A stretch of 64,000 bases of DNA, taken from the NCBI GenBank assembly GCA_029861535.1, contig JAOTZC010000002.1:1-64000 (forward strand), read 5' to 3'. This document shows, piece by piece, positions 49,421 to 58,788 of the stretch. The position numbers were made by a program, and so were the translations under genes. The notes beneath the pieces are model-generated. The model was given only the letters and a program-made list of their open reading frames with translations, was not told the DNA's origin and did no database searches. The stretch comes from Gammaproteobacteria bacterium. GTDB taxonomy: Bacteria; Pseudomonadota; Gammaproteobacteria; Steroidobacterales; Woeseiaceae. Position 1 is the first letter of the stretch, and each line of letters opens with the position of its first letter.

Positions 49421-51130
49421 ATGGGGGACATTAGCGCCGTATTGGCAGCGCTCAACGCCATTCTCTGGCATGAGTACGTGCTTTACGCGATCGTCGGCAC
49501 CGGCGTTCTATTCACGATCTGGAGCGGCTTCTCGCAGTACTGGGCACTGCGACACGGGCCGGCCGTTGTCCGTGGCGAATATGACGACCCGAACGACCCG
49601 GGCGCGATCAATCATTTTCAAGCGCTTGCAGCAGCTTTATCGGCGACGGTGGGGCTGGGCAATATCGGTGGCGTAGCACTCGCTATCGCGTTGGGTGGCC
49701 CAGGCGCCGTGTTCTGGATGTGGGTCGTCGGTTTTCTCGGCATGGCGATCAAACTAACTGAAGTTACCTTGTCGATGTTGTATCGCAACACCGAGGACCC
49801 GGACAACCCACATGGTGGGCCGATGTGGGTCGCAGCTCGCGCGCTCGGGCGACGTGACTGGCCCCGGCTGGGACGTACGATCGGCATCATTTTTTGCGTC
49901 TCGATGCTCGTCTCGACGGCAACTGGCGGCAATATGTTTCAGGCATGGAACGTCGGCGAAATTACCCAGGCTTACTACGGCGTACCCAGCTGGGCATCCG
50001 GGATCGTACTCGCCATCATCGTTGGCAGCGTAATCATTGGTGGCATCAAACGCATCGGGAAATTTGCTGCGACAATCGTCCCGCTAATGGTCGCTGCCTA
50101 TTTATTAGCCGGTATCTGGGTGCTTGCGGCCAATGTGTCTGCAATCCCTGCCATGTTCGTATTGATTGTCGAGTCCGCATTCTCACCAGCGGCGGCGGCC
50201 GGCGCGTTCGTCGGCGGATCGGTATTTTTCGCGTTTCAGATCGGTATGAAACGCGCGATCTTTTCTAACGAAGCAGGCCAAGGTTCGTCGCCGATGGTGC
50301 ACGCGGCCGCGAAAACCGACGAACCGGTTCGCGAAGGTGTCGTCGCGGGCCTCGAGCCGTTTATCGATACGATTGTCGTCTGCACATTTACGGCAATCAT
50401 TGTCTTGTCAACTGGCATCTGGAATCGCGCGCCGGACATCGCATTCGACGAACCGCCGGTTTTCGCCGCTTCGGCAGATGGATGGACGCTGCCGAATACT
50501 CATACCCCAGGTGTTGACTGGATTGACGGCGACAGCACGTTTGTTGTCGTCAGTGCACACGCCAGCGAACAAACTGCCAACAACATGCACAAACTTGCAG
50601 GCACGGCGGTGGCAACGGCAGCAGGATTCGAGATCGTGTGGAGCCCATTCGTCAGCGATCAAATGCCTGAGATCATCGGCGACGGCTACTATCGAAATTA
50701 TGTCGGCGCCACTTTGACGGCGAAGGCCTTCGACTCGGTCACGCCCGGTCTCGGCAAATGGGTCATCGTGATCGCAACGTGGCTGTTCGCAATTTCGACG
50801 ATGATATCGTGGAGTTATTATGGCGAGCAGGGTGTCGTGTTCATGGGCGGTGAAAAACCGGTGCTCGCGTACAAGCTTGTCTACTGCGGCCTAATTATTC
50901 TTGCAACACTCGGCTTCGTTAAGACCGATGCCGACCTCGACAACGTCATCGGTATTGGCACCGGTATTATCTTATTCGCCAACATTCCAATCTGCTGGAT
51001 GTTCGGCTATCAGGCAATGCGCGCGTACAAAGACTATATCTCGCGGCTTAAGTCCGGAAAAATCGGTCCGGACCACCCACCGCCACACCTCGATGACCTA
51101 CTATCCGGACGAGACATTGAGCGTGACTAG
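49421..51130 (+). CDS. Amino acid:cation symporter (AGCS family)
   Basis: A 569-residue member of the alanine/glycine:cation symporter family with about 11 membrane segments. SATVGLGNIGGVALAIALGGPGAVFWMW is split across the family signature; HGGPMWVAARALGRRDW follows, and FSNEAGQGSSPMVHAAAKTDEPVREG is the second signature. Between about 345 and 435 there is an extra soluble segment with APDIAFDEPPVF and WTLPNTHTPGV, not usual for AGCS proteins of about 450-500 residues. It is 18 bp after the thiolase. Confidence 0.88.
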   Translation: MGDISAVLAALNAILWHEYVLYAIVGTGVLFTIWSGFSQYWALRHGPAVVRGEYDDPNDPGAINHFQALAAALSATVGLGNIGGVALAIALGGPGAVFWMWVVGFLGMAIKLTEVTLSMLYRNTEDPDNPHGGPMWVAARALGRRDWPRLGRTIGIIFCVSMLVSTATGGNMFQAWNVGEITQAYYGVPSWASGIVLAIIVGSVIIGGIKRIGKFAATIVPLMVAAYLLAGIWVLAANVSAIPAMFVLIVESAFSPAAAAGAFVGGSVFFAFQIGMKRAIFSNEAGQGSSPMVHAAAKTDEPVREGVVAGLEPFIDTIVVCTFTAIIVLSTGIWNRAPDIAFDEPPVFAASADGWTLPNTHTPGVDWIDGDSTFVVVSAHASEQTANNMHKLAGTAVATAAGFEIVWSPFVSDQMPEIIGDGYYRNYVGATLTAKAFDSVTPGLGKWVIVIATWLFAISTMISWSYYGEQGVVFMGGEKPVLAYKLVYCGLIILATLGFVKTDADLDNVIGIGTGIILFANIPICWMFGYQAMRAYKDYISRLKSGKIGPDHPPPHLDDLLSGRDIERD

Positions 51131-51139
51131 TGTTCCGGG

Positions 51140-52060
51140 CTACTCGCTTGCCGAAAAATCGAGCATGGTCGTTTCACCGTTGACGATCATCACACCCGTC
51201 GCAACGACCGGAAAGGCGATGTCGTTTTCAGCCTCCGGCTCATCATCGCTTGCCTGACAAGTAAACGCCGCGCTGTATTCGCCAACTGACAGGTAGCTCA
51301 CTTCATATCGATAAACGTCATCAGTACCGATGCTGACAGTCGAAGTTACCAGTGGATCAGTATCCGCACCACGAATGTCGACTGGGTCGGCAACCTCTCC
51401 CTGATAGATATACACGGCGTTGCCAGTGTCATCCGTCAAATTATTGGAACAACTATCATCGTCGACCAGCGCGAAGTCTACCGTGCCACGCAACGTGCCA
51501 AAAGCTGCCATATTGGTCACTCGAAGCGCTGGGCGAAGATGCATGCCGGGCTGACCCGGCGGGTCAGACAAGGCCTTGCGCAAATCCCAGTCCAGTACGA
51601 TATTTGTCGACTGATCTTGAGTGATCGTGAATCCGCTAACCAGTTTTAACCCATTCTGGCTGCCGCTCGGTATGCGAAGCTCAACTTGGGTGCCGTCGAC
51701 ACGCAGCGCATACGAGTCGAGTACGTTGTCAAATTCGGCACTTACGCCCAGCCGAATCCAGTTGTAAGGTCCCACAGGAACTTGCGTATCGGGCAGCAAT
51801 TCTGCGGTTTCGCCATTCTGAAATTCAAGAAGGTTAATGCTTTTCGGACTATCAAAAGCGAATTCCATCTCGTCGCCGGACTGCGGCTTGATCATTACAC
51901 CGGTGAACTCGACCCATACTTCAGAAACATCATCGACAGAAGCATCCGTCAATCCGATGTTTATCGTACCGGTCGGATTTTGTTCCGACGAAGCGGTATC
52001 GCCACCGCCACACGCCGTCAACGACATCATTGCGCCGCACACAATCAGTAGTTTTTTCAC
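51140..52060 (-). CDS. DUF4382 lipoprotein
   Basis: A 306-residue lipoprotein (lipobox SLTAC, mature N-terminus GGGDTASSEQ). The DUF4382 domain spans about 32-185 and is recognised by GTINIGLTDASVDDVSEVWVEF and VPVGPYNWIRLGV. The C-terminal third is Ig-like/carboxypeptidase regulatory-like beta structure. Likely surface or periplasmic; function unknown. Preceded by the 142-residue protein gene by 88 bp and convergent with the symporter gene. Confidence 0.85.
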   Translation of the reverse strand: MKKLLIVCGAMMSLTACGGGDTASSEQNPTGTINIGLTDASVDDVSEVWVEFTGVMIKPQSGDEMEFAFDSPKSINLLEFQNGETAELLPDTQVPVGPYNWIRLGVSAEFDNVLDSYALRVDGTQVELRIPSGSQNGLKLVSGFTITQDQSTNIVLDWDLRKALSDPPGQPGMHLRPALRVTNMAAFGTLRGTVDFALVDDDSCSNNLTDDTGNAVYIYQGEVADPVDIRGADTDPLVTSTVSIGTDDVYRYEVSYLSVGEYSAAFTCQASDDEPEAENDIAFPVVATGVMIVNGETTMLDFSASE

Positions 52061-52148
52061 GCTATCCCCCTGACAACGGAAATCTCAAGTGACCAGCATA
52101 ACAATCCTCACAAACATACAACGTGCTCGTTTCACATAAGCCACTGGC

Positions 52149-52577
52149 TCACTCGTCGGATTTTTCTCTTCGTTGTAATGCGCTTAGAGCCCGGTCTATG
52201 CGTTCTTTGGCCTGCGCCGTAACACCGCCGCGTTTGTATTCGTCGACGACGAACGATTCCATACGGTGAACGATGTCATCGATGCTGGCGTCGCCGAGGG
52301 CCTCATCATGCGCTATGCCATCGGGGGAGTGTTGGTAAGCGGCAAATAGATCGATCCAGCGCTCGCTTCTTTTGCCGACCGCTAGTAGCCGGTAAAAATG
52401 TGGTCCGGGCTTGCCGTTATCGCTGGTGACAAGGCTTACAATCGCTGCGATCAGCGATGCAGGCACCAGCACCAGATCGCGCAAGCCGTCGACCACCAGT
52501 TTGACCTGCAATACCGCCGCATCGCGTAGCAACATCCAGCGATCCGATTCTGTGGTTTCTGGGAGATTTTCTTTCAT
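52149..52577 (-). CDS. Conserved hypothetical protein with one hydrophobic segment
   Basis: A 142-residue protein I cannot place in a named family. It has a hydrophobic helix around 33-52 (LRDLVLVPASLIAAIVSLV), a basic/aromatic middle (PHFYRLLAVGKRSERWIDLF) and a charged helical C-terminus with DDIVHRMESFVVDEYKRGG. It resembles small inner-membrane associated proteins. Start ATG at 52577; divergent from hemH by 107 bp. Confidence 0.6.
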   Translation of the reverse strand: MKENLPETTESDRWMLLRDAAVLQVKLVVDGLRDLVLVPASLIAAIVSLVTSDNGKPGPHFYRLLAVGKRSERWIDLFAAYQHSPDGIAHDEALGDASIDDIVHRMESFVVDEYKRGGVTAQAKERIDRALSALQRREKSDE

Positions 52578-52684
52578 TATCCAGCCTGCGCAACAAAAGC
52601 CTTAGAAGACAATGAATTATAGCGGCTGGCGGTGGCACAGTACCGGTCTTTGCAGTACTGTTACTGCCATCCAGTTCCGTTCGG

Positions 52685-53803
52685 ATGATTATGCCGACGT
52701 TTCAGTCATCCCCTGCCTACGAACATGGCCTTGCGGAGGCCCTGGGCGTGCTTCTTGTCAATCTCGGCACGCCCGAAGCGCCAACGGCATCAGCCGTACG
52801 TCGCTATCTCGCTGAATTCCTGTGGGACCGGCGTGTCGTAGAGCTGCCGCGGGCGCTTTGGTGGCCGATTCTACACGGGGCCATACTTCGTATTCGGCCG
52901 GCGCGCTCAGCACGAGCATATGCCAAAATCTGGACCGAACACGGCTCACCATTGTTGCTGCACTCGTCGGATATTACCGCCGCGGTCGAAGCACGAATGT
53001 CGACGCGCCTGGCCGGCAATGTTAGCGTCGCACTCGGCATGTCTTATGGCCAACCATCGATTAGCTCCGCGTTGGATCAACTGCATGTTGCAGGCGCGCG
53101 CCGAATAGTCGTCTTGCCGCTCTATCCGCAATATTCGGGAACCACAACCGCATCGGTTTTTGACGCGATCACTTCTGAACTAGGCCGACGTCGATGGGTA
53201 CCGGAACTGCGTTTTATTAATCATTACCATGACGCGCCCGGTTACATCGCCGCGGTTGCCAGTAGTATTCGCGACTTCTGGGACCAGCAAGGGCGCGGCG
53301 ACAAGCTGATGTTCTCCTTTCACGGCCTGCCGCAACAAACTTTGCTCGATGGTGATCCCTATCACTGCCACTGCCGGAAGACCGCACGACTGGTCGCGCA
53401 AGCGCTGGAACTTGGGGATGACGATTGGGTTACTTCCTTTCAGTCGCGTGTTGGACGCGCCGAGTGGCTGCGACCCTATACGGACGAGACGATCACAGCA
53501 CTCGGCCAGCAGAAACTCGGTCGACTCGACGTCGTGTGTCCGGGTTTTGCCGCTGACTGCCTCGAGACTCTTGAAGAAATCGCAATGCAGTATACGGCGC
53601 TCTTTGTTGAATCCGGTGGTGGGCAGCTCAACTACATTCCGGCTCTAAATGCACGCGACGACCACGTTGCCTTCCTCTGTCGCCTGATCGAGAAACACGT
53701 CGGTGGTTGGCCCGAAGCATCCACGGACTGGAGTGAAAGCGAAGTCGCGCGCGATCGTGACAAGTCGCGGACACGAGCGCTTGCAATGGGTGCGAGTCAG
53801 TGA
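52685..53803 (+). CDS. hemH: Ferrochelatase
   Basis: Inserts iron into protoporphyrin IX. The 372 residues have the N-terminal LLVNLGTPEAPTASAVRRYL, KIWTEHGSPLL, the active-site His in LMFSFHGLPQ, FQSRVGRAEWLRPYTDE and VVCPGFAADCLETLEEI. The length with a short C-terminal extension fits. ATG ATT ATG offers starts at 52685 or 52691. Its stop overlaps the GTG of the next gene. Confidence 0.95.
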   Translation: MIMPTFQSSPAYEHGLAEALGVLLVNLGTPEAPTASAVRRYLAEFLWDRRVVELPRALWWPILHGAILRIRPARSARAYAKIWTEHGSPLLLHSSDITAAVEARMSTRLAGNVSVALGMSYGQPSISSALDQLHVAGARRIVVLPLYPQYSGTTTASVFDAITSELGRRRWVPELRFINHYHDAPGYIAAVASSIRDFWDQQGRGDKLMFSFHGLPQQTLLDGDPYHCHCRKTARLVAQALELGDDDWVTSFQSRVGRAEWLRPYTDETITALGQQKLGRLDVVCPGFAADCLETLEEIAMQYTALFVESGGGQLNYIPALNARDDHVAFLCRLIEKHVGGWPEASTDWSESEVARDRDKSRTRALAMGASQ

Positions 53804-54567
53804 GTGGCATCGGTCGGTTTCTTGAGTTCAGCGTTTATACGCCGGACATCTTGGAATCTCTGGAATTCTATAAGAGTCTCGGATTTTCAGAGCTCGAAAT
53901 TGGTGACGTATGGTCACACAAATACGCTGTTGTCAGCGACGGTGTTTTGAGTATTGGTTTGCATGACCGTGACTTTACAGCACCTGCGATAACTTTCGTG
54001 CAGCAAGAATTGGCGAAGCATGCGCGCTCAATGGCTGACCACGGCTTCGATTTTACGCAGATGCGTCTGGATGAGGATGTGTTCAACGAATTGCATCTGA
54101 TCGATCGCGACGGTCATACGATAATGATGCTCGAGGCGCGCACGTATTATGGCGCTGACGAAGACGACAATGACTCAGTTTGTGGTACGTGGTTTGAACT
54201 AACACTGCCGGTTCGCGATGCGATGCGCTCTGCCCGTTTCTGGGCGCCAATCGCGCCGCTTGTATTGAACATGCGCGAGGAACCGACAATGCACATGCGC
54301 TTTGACGCCGGCGGTATTGCCCTTGGTCTTTCCGAAAGCATTGCGTTGCACGGCCCGTCTCTGTGTTTCAAGTGTAATGACAGAGCCAAGATTTCGAAAC
54401 TCTGCAAGCGATTTGGATTCACAACCGAGAAATTTCCAGGTTTCGAGGGTGCCTTCAGGGCAATCAAAGCACCCGAAGGGACTTGCCTGTATTTGTTTGA
54501 CGAGGATTTTCTTGGCGAAGGGATTGAGGTCGACGAGTCGGACGACCTCAGCGAATTCCCAGGCTAG
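53800..54567 (+). CDS. VOC (glyoxalase/bleomycin-resistance-like) protein
   Basis: A 255-residue protein made of two vicinal-oxygen-chelate modules (about 1-120 and 130-245). FLEFSVYTPDILESLEFYKSLGF is the first beta-alpha-beta unit and WFELTLPVRDAMRSARFW the second. Metal-binding positions are partly replaced, so it may bind rather than convert a ligand. Start GTG 53800, overlapping hemH by 4 bp and thus coupled to it. Confidence 0.8.
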   Translation: MSGIGRFLEFSVYTPDILESLEFYKSLGFSELEIGDVWSHKYAVVSDGVLSIGLHDRDFTAPAITFVQQELAKHARSMADHGFDFTQMRLDEDVFNELHLIDRDGHTIMMLEARTYYGADEDDNDSVCGTWFELTLPVRDAMRSARFWAPIAPLVLNMREEPTMHMRFDAGGIALGLSESIALHGPSLCFKCNDRAKISKLCKRFGFTTEKFPGFEGAFRAIKAPEGTCLYLFDEDFLGEGIEVDESDDLSEFPG

Positions 54568-54607
54568 TGGCCGTTGCCACCATGAGGCCAGTATTCCTCA
54601 CATAGCC

Positions 54608-54739
54608 GTGAAAATTCTGGCAGCACCTTTCCTCCGGCTTGGGATCGCGCTTGCCGTATTTGCTCTTGCCCGCTTGACCTCCGCGACGGCAACGACTTTG
54701 GGGCTTAAAGATGGCGACAAAGCTTGCGTAAACTTTTGA
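54608..54739 (+). CDS. Possible 43-residue secreted peptide or gene remnant
   Basis: A GTG-started frame, MKILAAPFLRLGIALAVF-like if the GTG is read as Met, gives a good signal-peptide profile and an ATA cleavage site. Only about 15 residues follow (GLKDGDKACVNF) before TGA. It overlaps the fructosamine kinase 3' end by 35 bp on the other strand. No ribosome site or homology that I recognise; it could be a decayed gene end or chance. Confidence 0.2.
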   Translation: MKILAAPFLRLGIALAVFALARLTSATATTLGLKDGDKACVNF

Positions 54740-55598
54740 TTGCGCTACCTGCGTAACCGCCGCCGAACAGGTTCACATGATTCAACAAGTGGTAAAGCTG
54801 ATATAGCTCGCAGCGCTCTTCCGCGCCTGCGGCTGCCGGCCAAGCCTCTTCATACGACTCATAGAAGGCCGCTCCGAATCCTCCAAATAATCGGGTCATT
54901 GCAAGATCTGATTCGCGATCACCATAGTAGACGGCAGGATCAAAAATGATTGGTCCGCCGTCTGCCGATGCCCAGTTACCGCCCCACAAATCACCGTGCA
55001 ACAGCGACGGCACCGGATCGTAATCCGCGAACAAATTCTGTAGGCCGTTGGTGAGCTTGCGCCCTAGGTCCTGTATCTCTCCCGTGTATCCGCTTGCCTT
55101 TGCAAGTTCGAGTTGAAACAACAGTCTGTGCTCACGGAAAAATTCAACCCAACTATCCGTCCACGGGTTATGTTGTGGCGTTCGGCCAATTGTATTGTCT
55201 CGATACCAACCGAATCTGTCCGCCGTATGTCGATGCATTGCCGCTAGAGCCGAACCAAGTTTGCGCTCCGTGCGTGTGGACACCGGTTCGAAGTTCACCC
55301 ATTCAAGCGCAATAAACGCATCCGGCCCCGCCGGACCACAGGCATGTACTCGTGGCACACGCACACAGGCTGCCTGTGCGATTTCTCTTAGGCCGTCGGC
55401 TTCGGCTGCAAACATGTCGACTGCGGACAGCGGCCCTGTTTTAATAAACAAGCTTACATCTGTGGCATTTAGACGCCACGCGGCATTGATGTCGCCGCCA
55501 CTGACAGGTCGCGGGCTGCCAGCCGTGCCGTCCGACTGCGTCGCTATTTCAATACCGTGTTCAATGAGGGCTGCAGATATAGCCTGCCAGTTCGGCAT
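54705..55598 (-). CDS. Fructosamine kinase family protein
   Basis: A 297-residue kinase-like protein of the fructosamine-3-kinase group that phosphorylates Amadori products for deglycation. Sequence landmarks are SGGDINAAWRLNATDVSLFIK, FIALEWVNF, the catalytic HGDLWGGNW and metal site IIFDPAVYYGDRESDLAMTRLFGG split across the loop. Only 2 bp separate it from the exonuclease gene upstream. Confidence 0.93.
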   Translation of the reverse strand: MPNWQAISAALIEHGIEIATQSDGTAGSPRPVSGGDINAAWRLNATDVSLFIKTGPLSAVDMFAAEADGLREIAQAACVRVPRVHACGPAGPDAFIALEWVNFEPVSTRTERKLGSALAAMHRHTADRFGWYRDNTIGRTPQHNPWTDSWVEFFREHRLLFQLELAKASGYTGEIQDLGRKLTNGLQNLFADYDPVPSLLHGDLWGGNWASADGGPIIFDPAVYYGDRESDLAMTRLFGGFGAAFYESYEEAWPAAAGAEERCELYQLYHLLNHVNLFGGGYAGSAIKSLRKLCRHL

Positions 55599-55600
55599 GA

Positions 55601-56491
55601 TCAGCCGCTGTACAGGTCAGCAACCCGTTCGGCCTGGCGCCGTAACGCGGTACCGATATTGGCCTCGTCGAACAGCGCGTTGATGGCGCCGAGGTCTGGT
55701 TTCGACGGACGCATAAACTTTTCTGCGTCGGCAATTGGTGCATCGCATGCGATGCCGGTCAGCTTGCGTGCCAATATCGCGGCATCGCGGTGCGTTTCGA
55801 GTTTTGCGCCCAGCGTTTTTGCGCCGCGCACCTGCACCTCATGTACTTTGTCGAGGTTCTCATAAATCTCTTCGAGGTCGCGGAAGTGGTTTAGCAATGC
55901 TCCAGCGGTTTTCTTACCGACGCCAGGCACACCCGGAATATTATCGACGCTGTCGCCGGCAAGCGCGAGAAAATCCGCTATTTGCTCCGGCCACACACCA
56001 AACACTTCCGGAATTTTGTCGTAACCGAGCTTTCCTTTACCGGCGAAATCCCAAAACACGTCATCACGCGACAATAGCTGCGACAGATCCTTGTCGCGTG
56101 TCACGATCGTCGATGGACGCCCTTTGCGGCGACCATGTTCAACGAGCGTGCCGATCAAATCATCTGCTTCATACTTTGGGTCGGCGCACTCCATTAGGCC
56201 AAGCGCACGGGAATATCGACGACACTGTGAAAACTGACGCTTCAGCTCCGGCGGCGCCGGCTCGCGGTTCGCTTTGTACTCGGGATAAATCGTCGTACGA
56301 AATGACGTTGTCAGACTTTCATCATAAGCAACGGCAATATGCTGCGGTTTGACCTGCTCCATAAAGTCGCCGAGGAAACGACAGAAACCATACAACGCAT
56401 TAATCGGATTGCCGTCATCGTCGACCATATCGTCAGGCATAGAATAGTAGGCCCGGAAGACGTAGACGCTGGCATCGATCAAATATTGCAT
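55601..56491 (-). CDS. 5'-3' exonuclease / flap endonuclease (Xni-like)
   Basis: A 296-residue stand-alone nuclease like the 5' nuclease domain of DNA polymerase I. YLIDASVYVFRAYYSMPDD, FRTTIYPEYKANR, the acidic metal cluster ECADPKYEADDLIG and TRDKDLSQLL, and the helix-3-turn-helix GDSVDNIPGVPGVGKKTA are all visible. It processes flaps and Okazaki-fragment ends. It is upstream of, and coupled to, the fructosamine kinase gene. SLR-7 lies just before its start. Confidence 0.93.
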   Translation of the reverse strand: MQYLIDASVYVFRAYYSMPDDMVDDDGNPINALYGFCRFLGDFMEQVKPQHIAVAYDESLTTSFRTTIYPEYKANREPAPPELKRQFSQCRRYSRALGLMECADPKYEADDLIGTLVEHGRRKGRPSTIVTRDKDLSQLLSRDDVFWDFAGKGKLGYDKIPEVFGVWPEQIADFLALAGDSVDNIPGVPGVGKKTAGALLNHFRDLEEIYENLDKVHEVQVRGAKTLGAKLETHRDAAILARKLTGIACDAPIADAEKFMRPSKPDLGAINALFDEANIGTALRRQAERVADLYSG

Positions 56492-56508
56492 CTACCTAGT
56501 ATAGCTGA

Positions 56509-56607
56509 CTGAGTTGTGGCAGCGGACAGCATGCTGCTCAGAGGAAGTAAAGCGCAGCGTAGCGAGCCATGACGATGAGCAGCATGCCGTCCGCTGCCAC
56601 AGCCCAG
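56509..56607 (+). repeat. Stem-loop repeat SLR-7
   Basis: The arms around TGTGGCAGCGGACAGCATGC and its complement ending 56601 pair at 25 of 26 positions, with a further weaker stem out to 56509 and 56607. The loop is on the plus strand, apex GC-GTA-GC. It lies between the HNH gene stop (minus strand) and the exonuclease ATG. Confidence 0.85.
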
Positions 56608-56626
56608 GCTGATGTTTCTGTAATAT

Positions 56627-57280
56627 CTAACCGTGGAAGTGGGTGTCGATGACTTCTTCTCCGGAGAAGAGGTGATCGGTCAGGCGTGCATGTAACGGGC
56701 TGGAGCGCGGAATATGCGCCAACAGATATTGCATCTGGTCGGCGAGGACACGACGGCCTTTGAGGTAAATGTATTCCGCGTAAGTCGGCGTGAATGGTAC
56801 CGCGATTAGTTCCATCGATGCCTGTTCGGGCGTGCGCCCGCCTTTGAAATTATTGCAGCGACGACATGCCGTTGCGACGTTGTTCCAGACATCTCCGCCA
56901 CCATGTGAAATCGGCGTGATGTGATCACGTGTCAGGTCACGCGTCGGGTAACGCATTGCGCAGTAAAGGCATAGGTTGGCATCACGCTTGAACAGCGTTC
57001 GATTGTTGAGCGGCGGCACGTATTTGTCACGATTTCGAGACAAGCTTTTGCTCGTGCCGTGTGTAGCAATAATTGAGTTAACGTCGACCTTGCTACGACA
57101 GCCGTCCATTGAACAATAACCACCGAAGACGGTATACAGCCGGGTGCCGCAATCGTAGGCAACCTGTTCGGCATGGTACAAGCGCACAGCTTCCCTGTAG
57201 TCGATCCACTCCAGTGGCATACCGGCTATATCGGTTCGCAATACCTGTTGCGAAATATCGGAAGCCATTCCAGCGAGCAT
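56627..57280 (-). CDS. HNH endonuclease family protein
   Basis: A 217-residue HNH nuclease. The zinc-bound HNH domain includes LCLYCAMRYPTRDLTRDHIT, SHGGGDVWNNVATACRRCN and KGGRTP (about 108-155). The N-terminal part shows another Cys pair (GGYCSMDGCR). Stand-alone HNH proteins of this type are common in chromosomes and often of unknown role; no methylase or phage gene is near. Two ATGs (57280 and 57268) are possible starts. It follows pntB by 106 bp. Confidence 0.87.
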   Translation of the reverse strand: MLAGMASDISQQVLRTDIAGMPLEWIDYREAVRLYHAEQVAYDCGTRLYTVFGGYCSMDGCRSKVDVNSIIATHGTSKSLSRNRDKYVPPLNNRTLFKRDANLCLYCAMRYPTRDLTRDHITPISHGGGDVWNNVATACRRCNNFKGGRTPEQASMELIAVPFTPTYAEYIYLKGRRVLADQMQYLLAHIPRSSPLHARLTDHLFSGEEVIDTHFHG

Positions 57281-57386
57281 CGGCGTACCTCGATTGCCGT
57301 CCGTATTCAGCCTGCTTCACGACGCACAGGCCGGTTACACCGCAGTTTGCCCCACCCGTCAGAAAAATCAACAGCAGGGTCGACGT

Positions 57387-58781
57387 TTATAGCACCTTGA
57401 AGACCGCGTCTAGACTGTCTTTGGCATCGCCGAATAACATTCGTGTGTTTTCTTTGAAGAATAGCGGGTTTTGCACCCCCGCGTAGCCCGTCGCCATGCT
57501 TCGTTTCAAGACAATGGTCGTATTGCCCTTCCAGCACTCGAGCACCGGCATACCGGCAATGGGGCTATCAGGCTCCTCTTGCGCTGACGGATTTACGATG
57601 TCGTTTGCGCCAATGACGATCGATACATCGACCTCCGGGAAGTCGTCATTGACCTCGTCCATTTCGAACACGATATCGTACGGCACCCTTGCTTCGGCCA
57701 GCAAAACGTTCATGTGGCCCGGCATTCGCCCGGCAACAGGATGAATGCCGAAGCGCACATTGATACCCTTGGCGCGTAGTGCGGTCGTGAGTTCATGAAC
57801 GATATGCTGCGCCTGTGCGACGGCCATACCATATCCCGGAATGATCATGACTTGCTTCGCGCCAGCAAGCATCGACGCGGCTTCGTTGGCATCAATCGCA
57901 ACGACTTCGCCTTGTTCCTCCGTACTGCTCGCCACGGTGCCACCGCCGGTACCGAAGCCACCGGCGATAACGTTTAGGAACTTGCGATTCATCGCGCGGC
58001 ACATGATGTAGCTTAGGATCGCGCCACTGGAGCCGACAAGTGCGCCGGTGACAATTAAAAGGTCATTGTTCAACATGAATCCCGTTGCCGACGCGGCCCA
58101 ACCCGAATAGCTGTTCAACATTGACACGACCACCGGCATATCGGCCCCACCGATTGCCATCACCATATGAATGCCAAACAGCAACGCCACTACAGTCATG
58201 ACGATTAGCGGCGTTATACCGTCGCCCGCTGCAGACTGAATTACAAACTCACGGCCGAACCAGATCGCTGCAATTAATAGCCCAAGATTCATCCAGTGAC
58301 GGCCAGGCAGCAACATTGGTTTACCGCCGATGCGCCCAGACAACTTTCCGAAAGCGATGACCGAACCGGAAAATGTCACGGCGCCGATCAGGATGCCCAG
58401 ATAGGTTTCGATGTCGTGAATCGTCAGCTCGACGCCTTCGAAGTGCACAGTAGGATCCATGAAGTTCGCGAAGCCGACTGCAACGGCGGCAAGACCGACA
58501 AGGCTGTGCAAAATCGCGACGAGTTCCGGCATTTGGGTCATCTGCACACGACGCGCGAGCAAAATACCAACGCTACCGCCGATCAATAACGCGACCAGCA
58601 ATATTGCGTAATGCTGAGTAACTACGCCGAAAATCGTTGCGAGTAATGCGATCGCCATACCGACGATGCCGTACCAATTTCCACGGCGCGCGGTTTCTTG
58701 ATTTGACAGACCACCGAGCGCGAGGATGAACAATATCGTCGCAGCGATATAAGAAACGGTTACGATGCCGGCGCTAATCAT
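57387..58781 (-). CDS. pntB: NAD(P) transhydrogenase subunit beta
   Basis: Membrane and NADP(H)-binding subunit of proton-translocating transhydrogenase. The 464 residues start with about eight TM helices (1-260) and end in the soluble domain III, with the NADP motif [20 protein letters not shown] and [17 protein letters not shown]. It follows pntA after 7 bp. Confidence 0.97.
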   Translation of the reverse strand: MISAGIVTVSYIAATILFILALGGLSNQETARRGNWYGIVGMAIALLATIFGVVTQHYAILLVALLIGGSVGILLARRVQMTQMPELVAILHSLVGLAAVAVGFANFMDPTVHFEGVELTIHDIETYLGILIGAVTFSGSVIAFGKLSGRIGGKPMLLPGRHWMNLGLLIAAIWFGREFVIQSAAGDGITPLIVMTVVALLFGIHMVMAIGGADMPVVVSMLNSYSGWAASATGFMLNNDLLIVTGALVGSSGAILSYIMCRAMNRKFLNVIAGGFGTGGGTVASSTEEQGEVVAIDANEAASMLAGAKQVMIIPGYGMAVAQAQHIVHELTTALRAKGINVRFGIHPVAGRMPGHMNVLLAEARVPYDIVFEMDEVNDDFPEVDVSIVIGANDIVNPSAQEEPDSPIAGMPVLECWKGNTTIVLKRSMATGYAGVQNPLFFKENTRMLFGDAKDSLDAVFKVL

Positions 58782-58788
58782 GTCTTAC

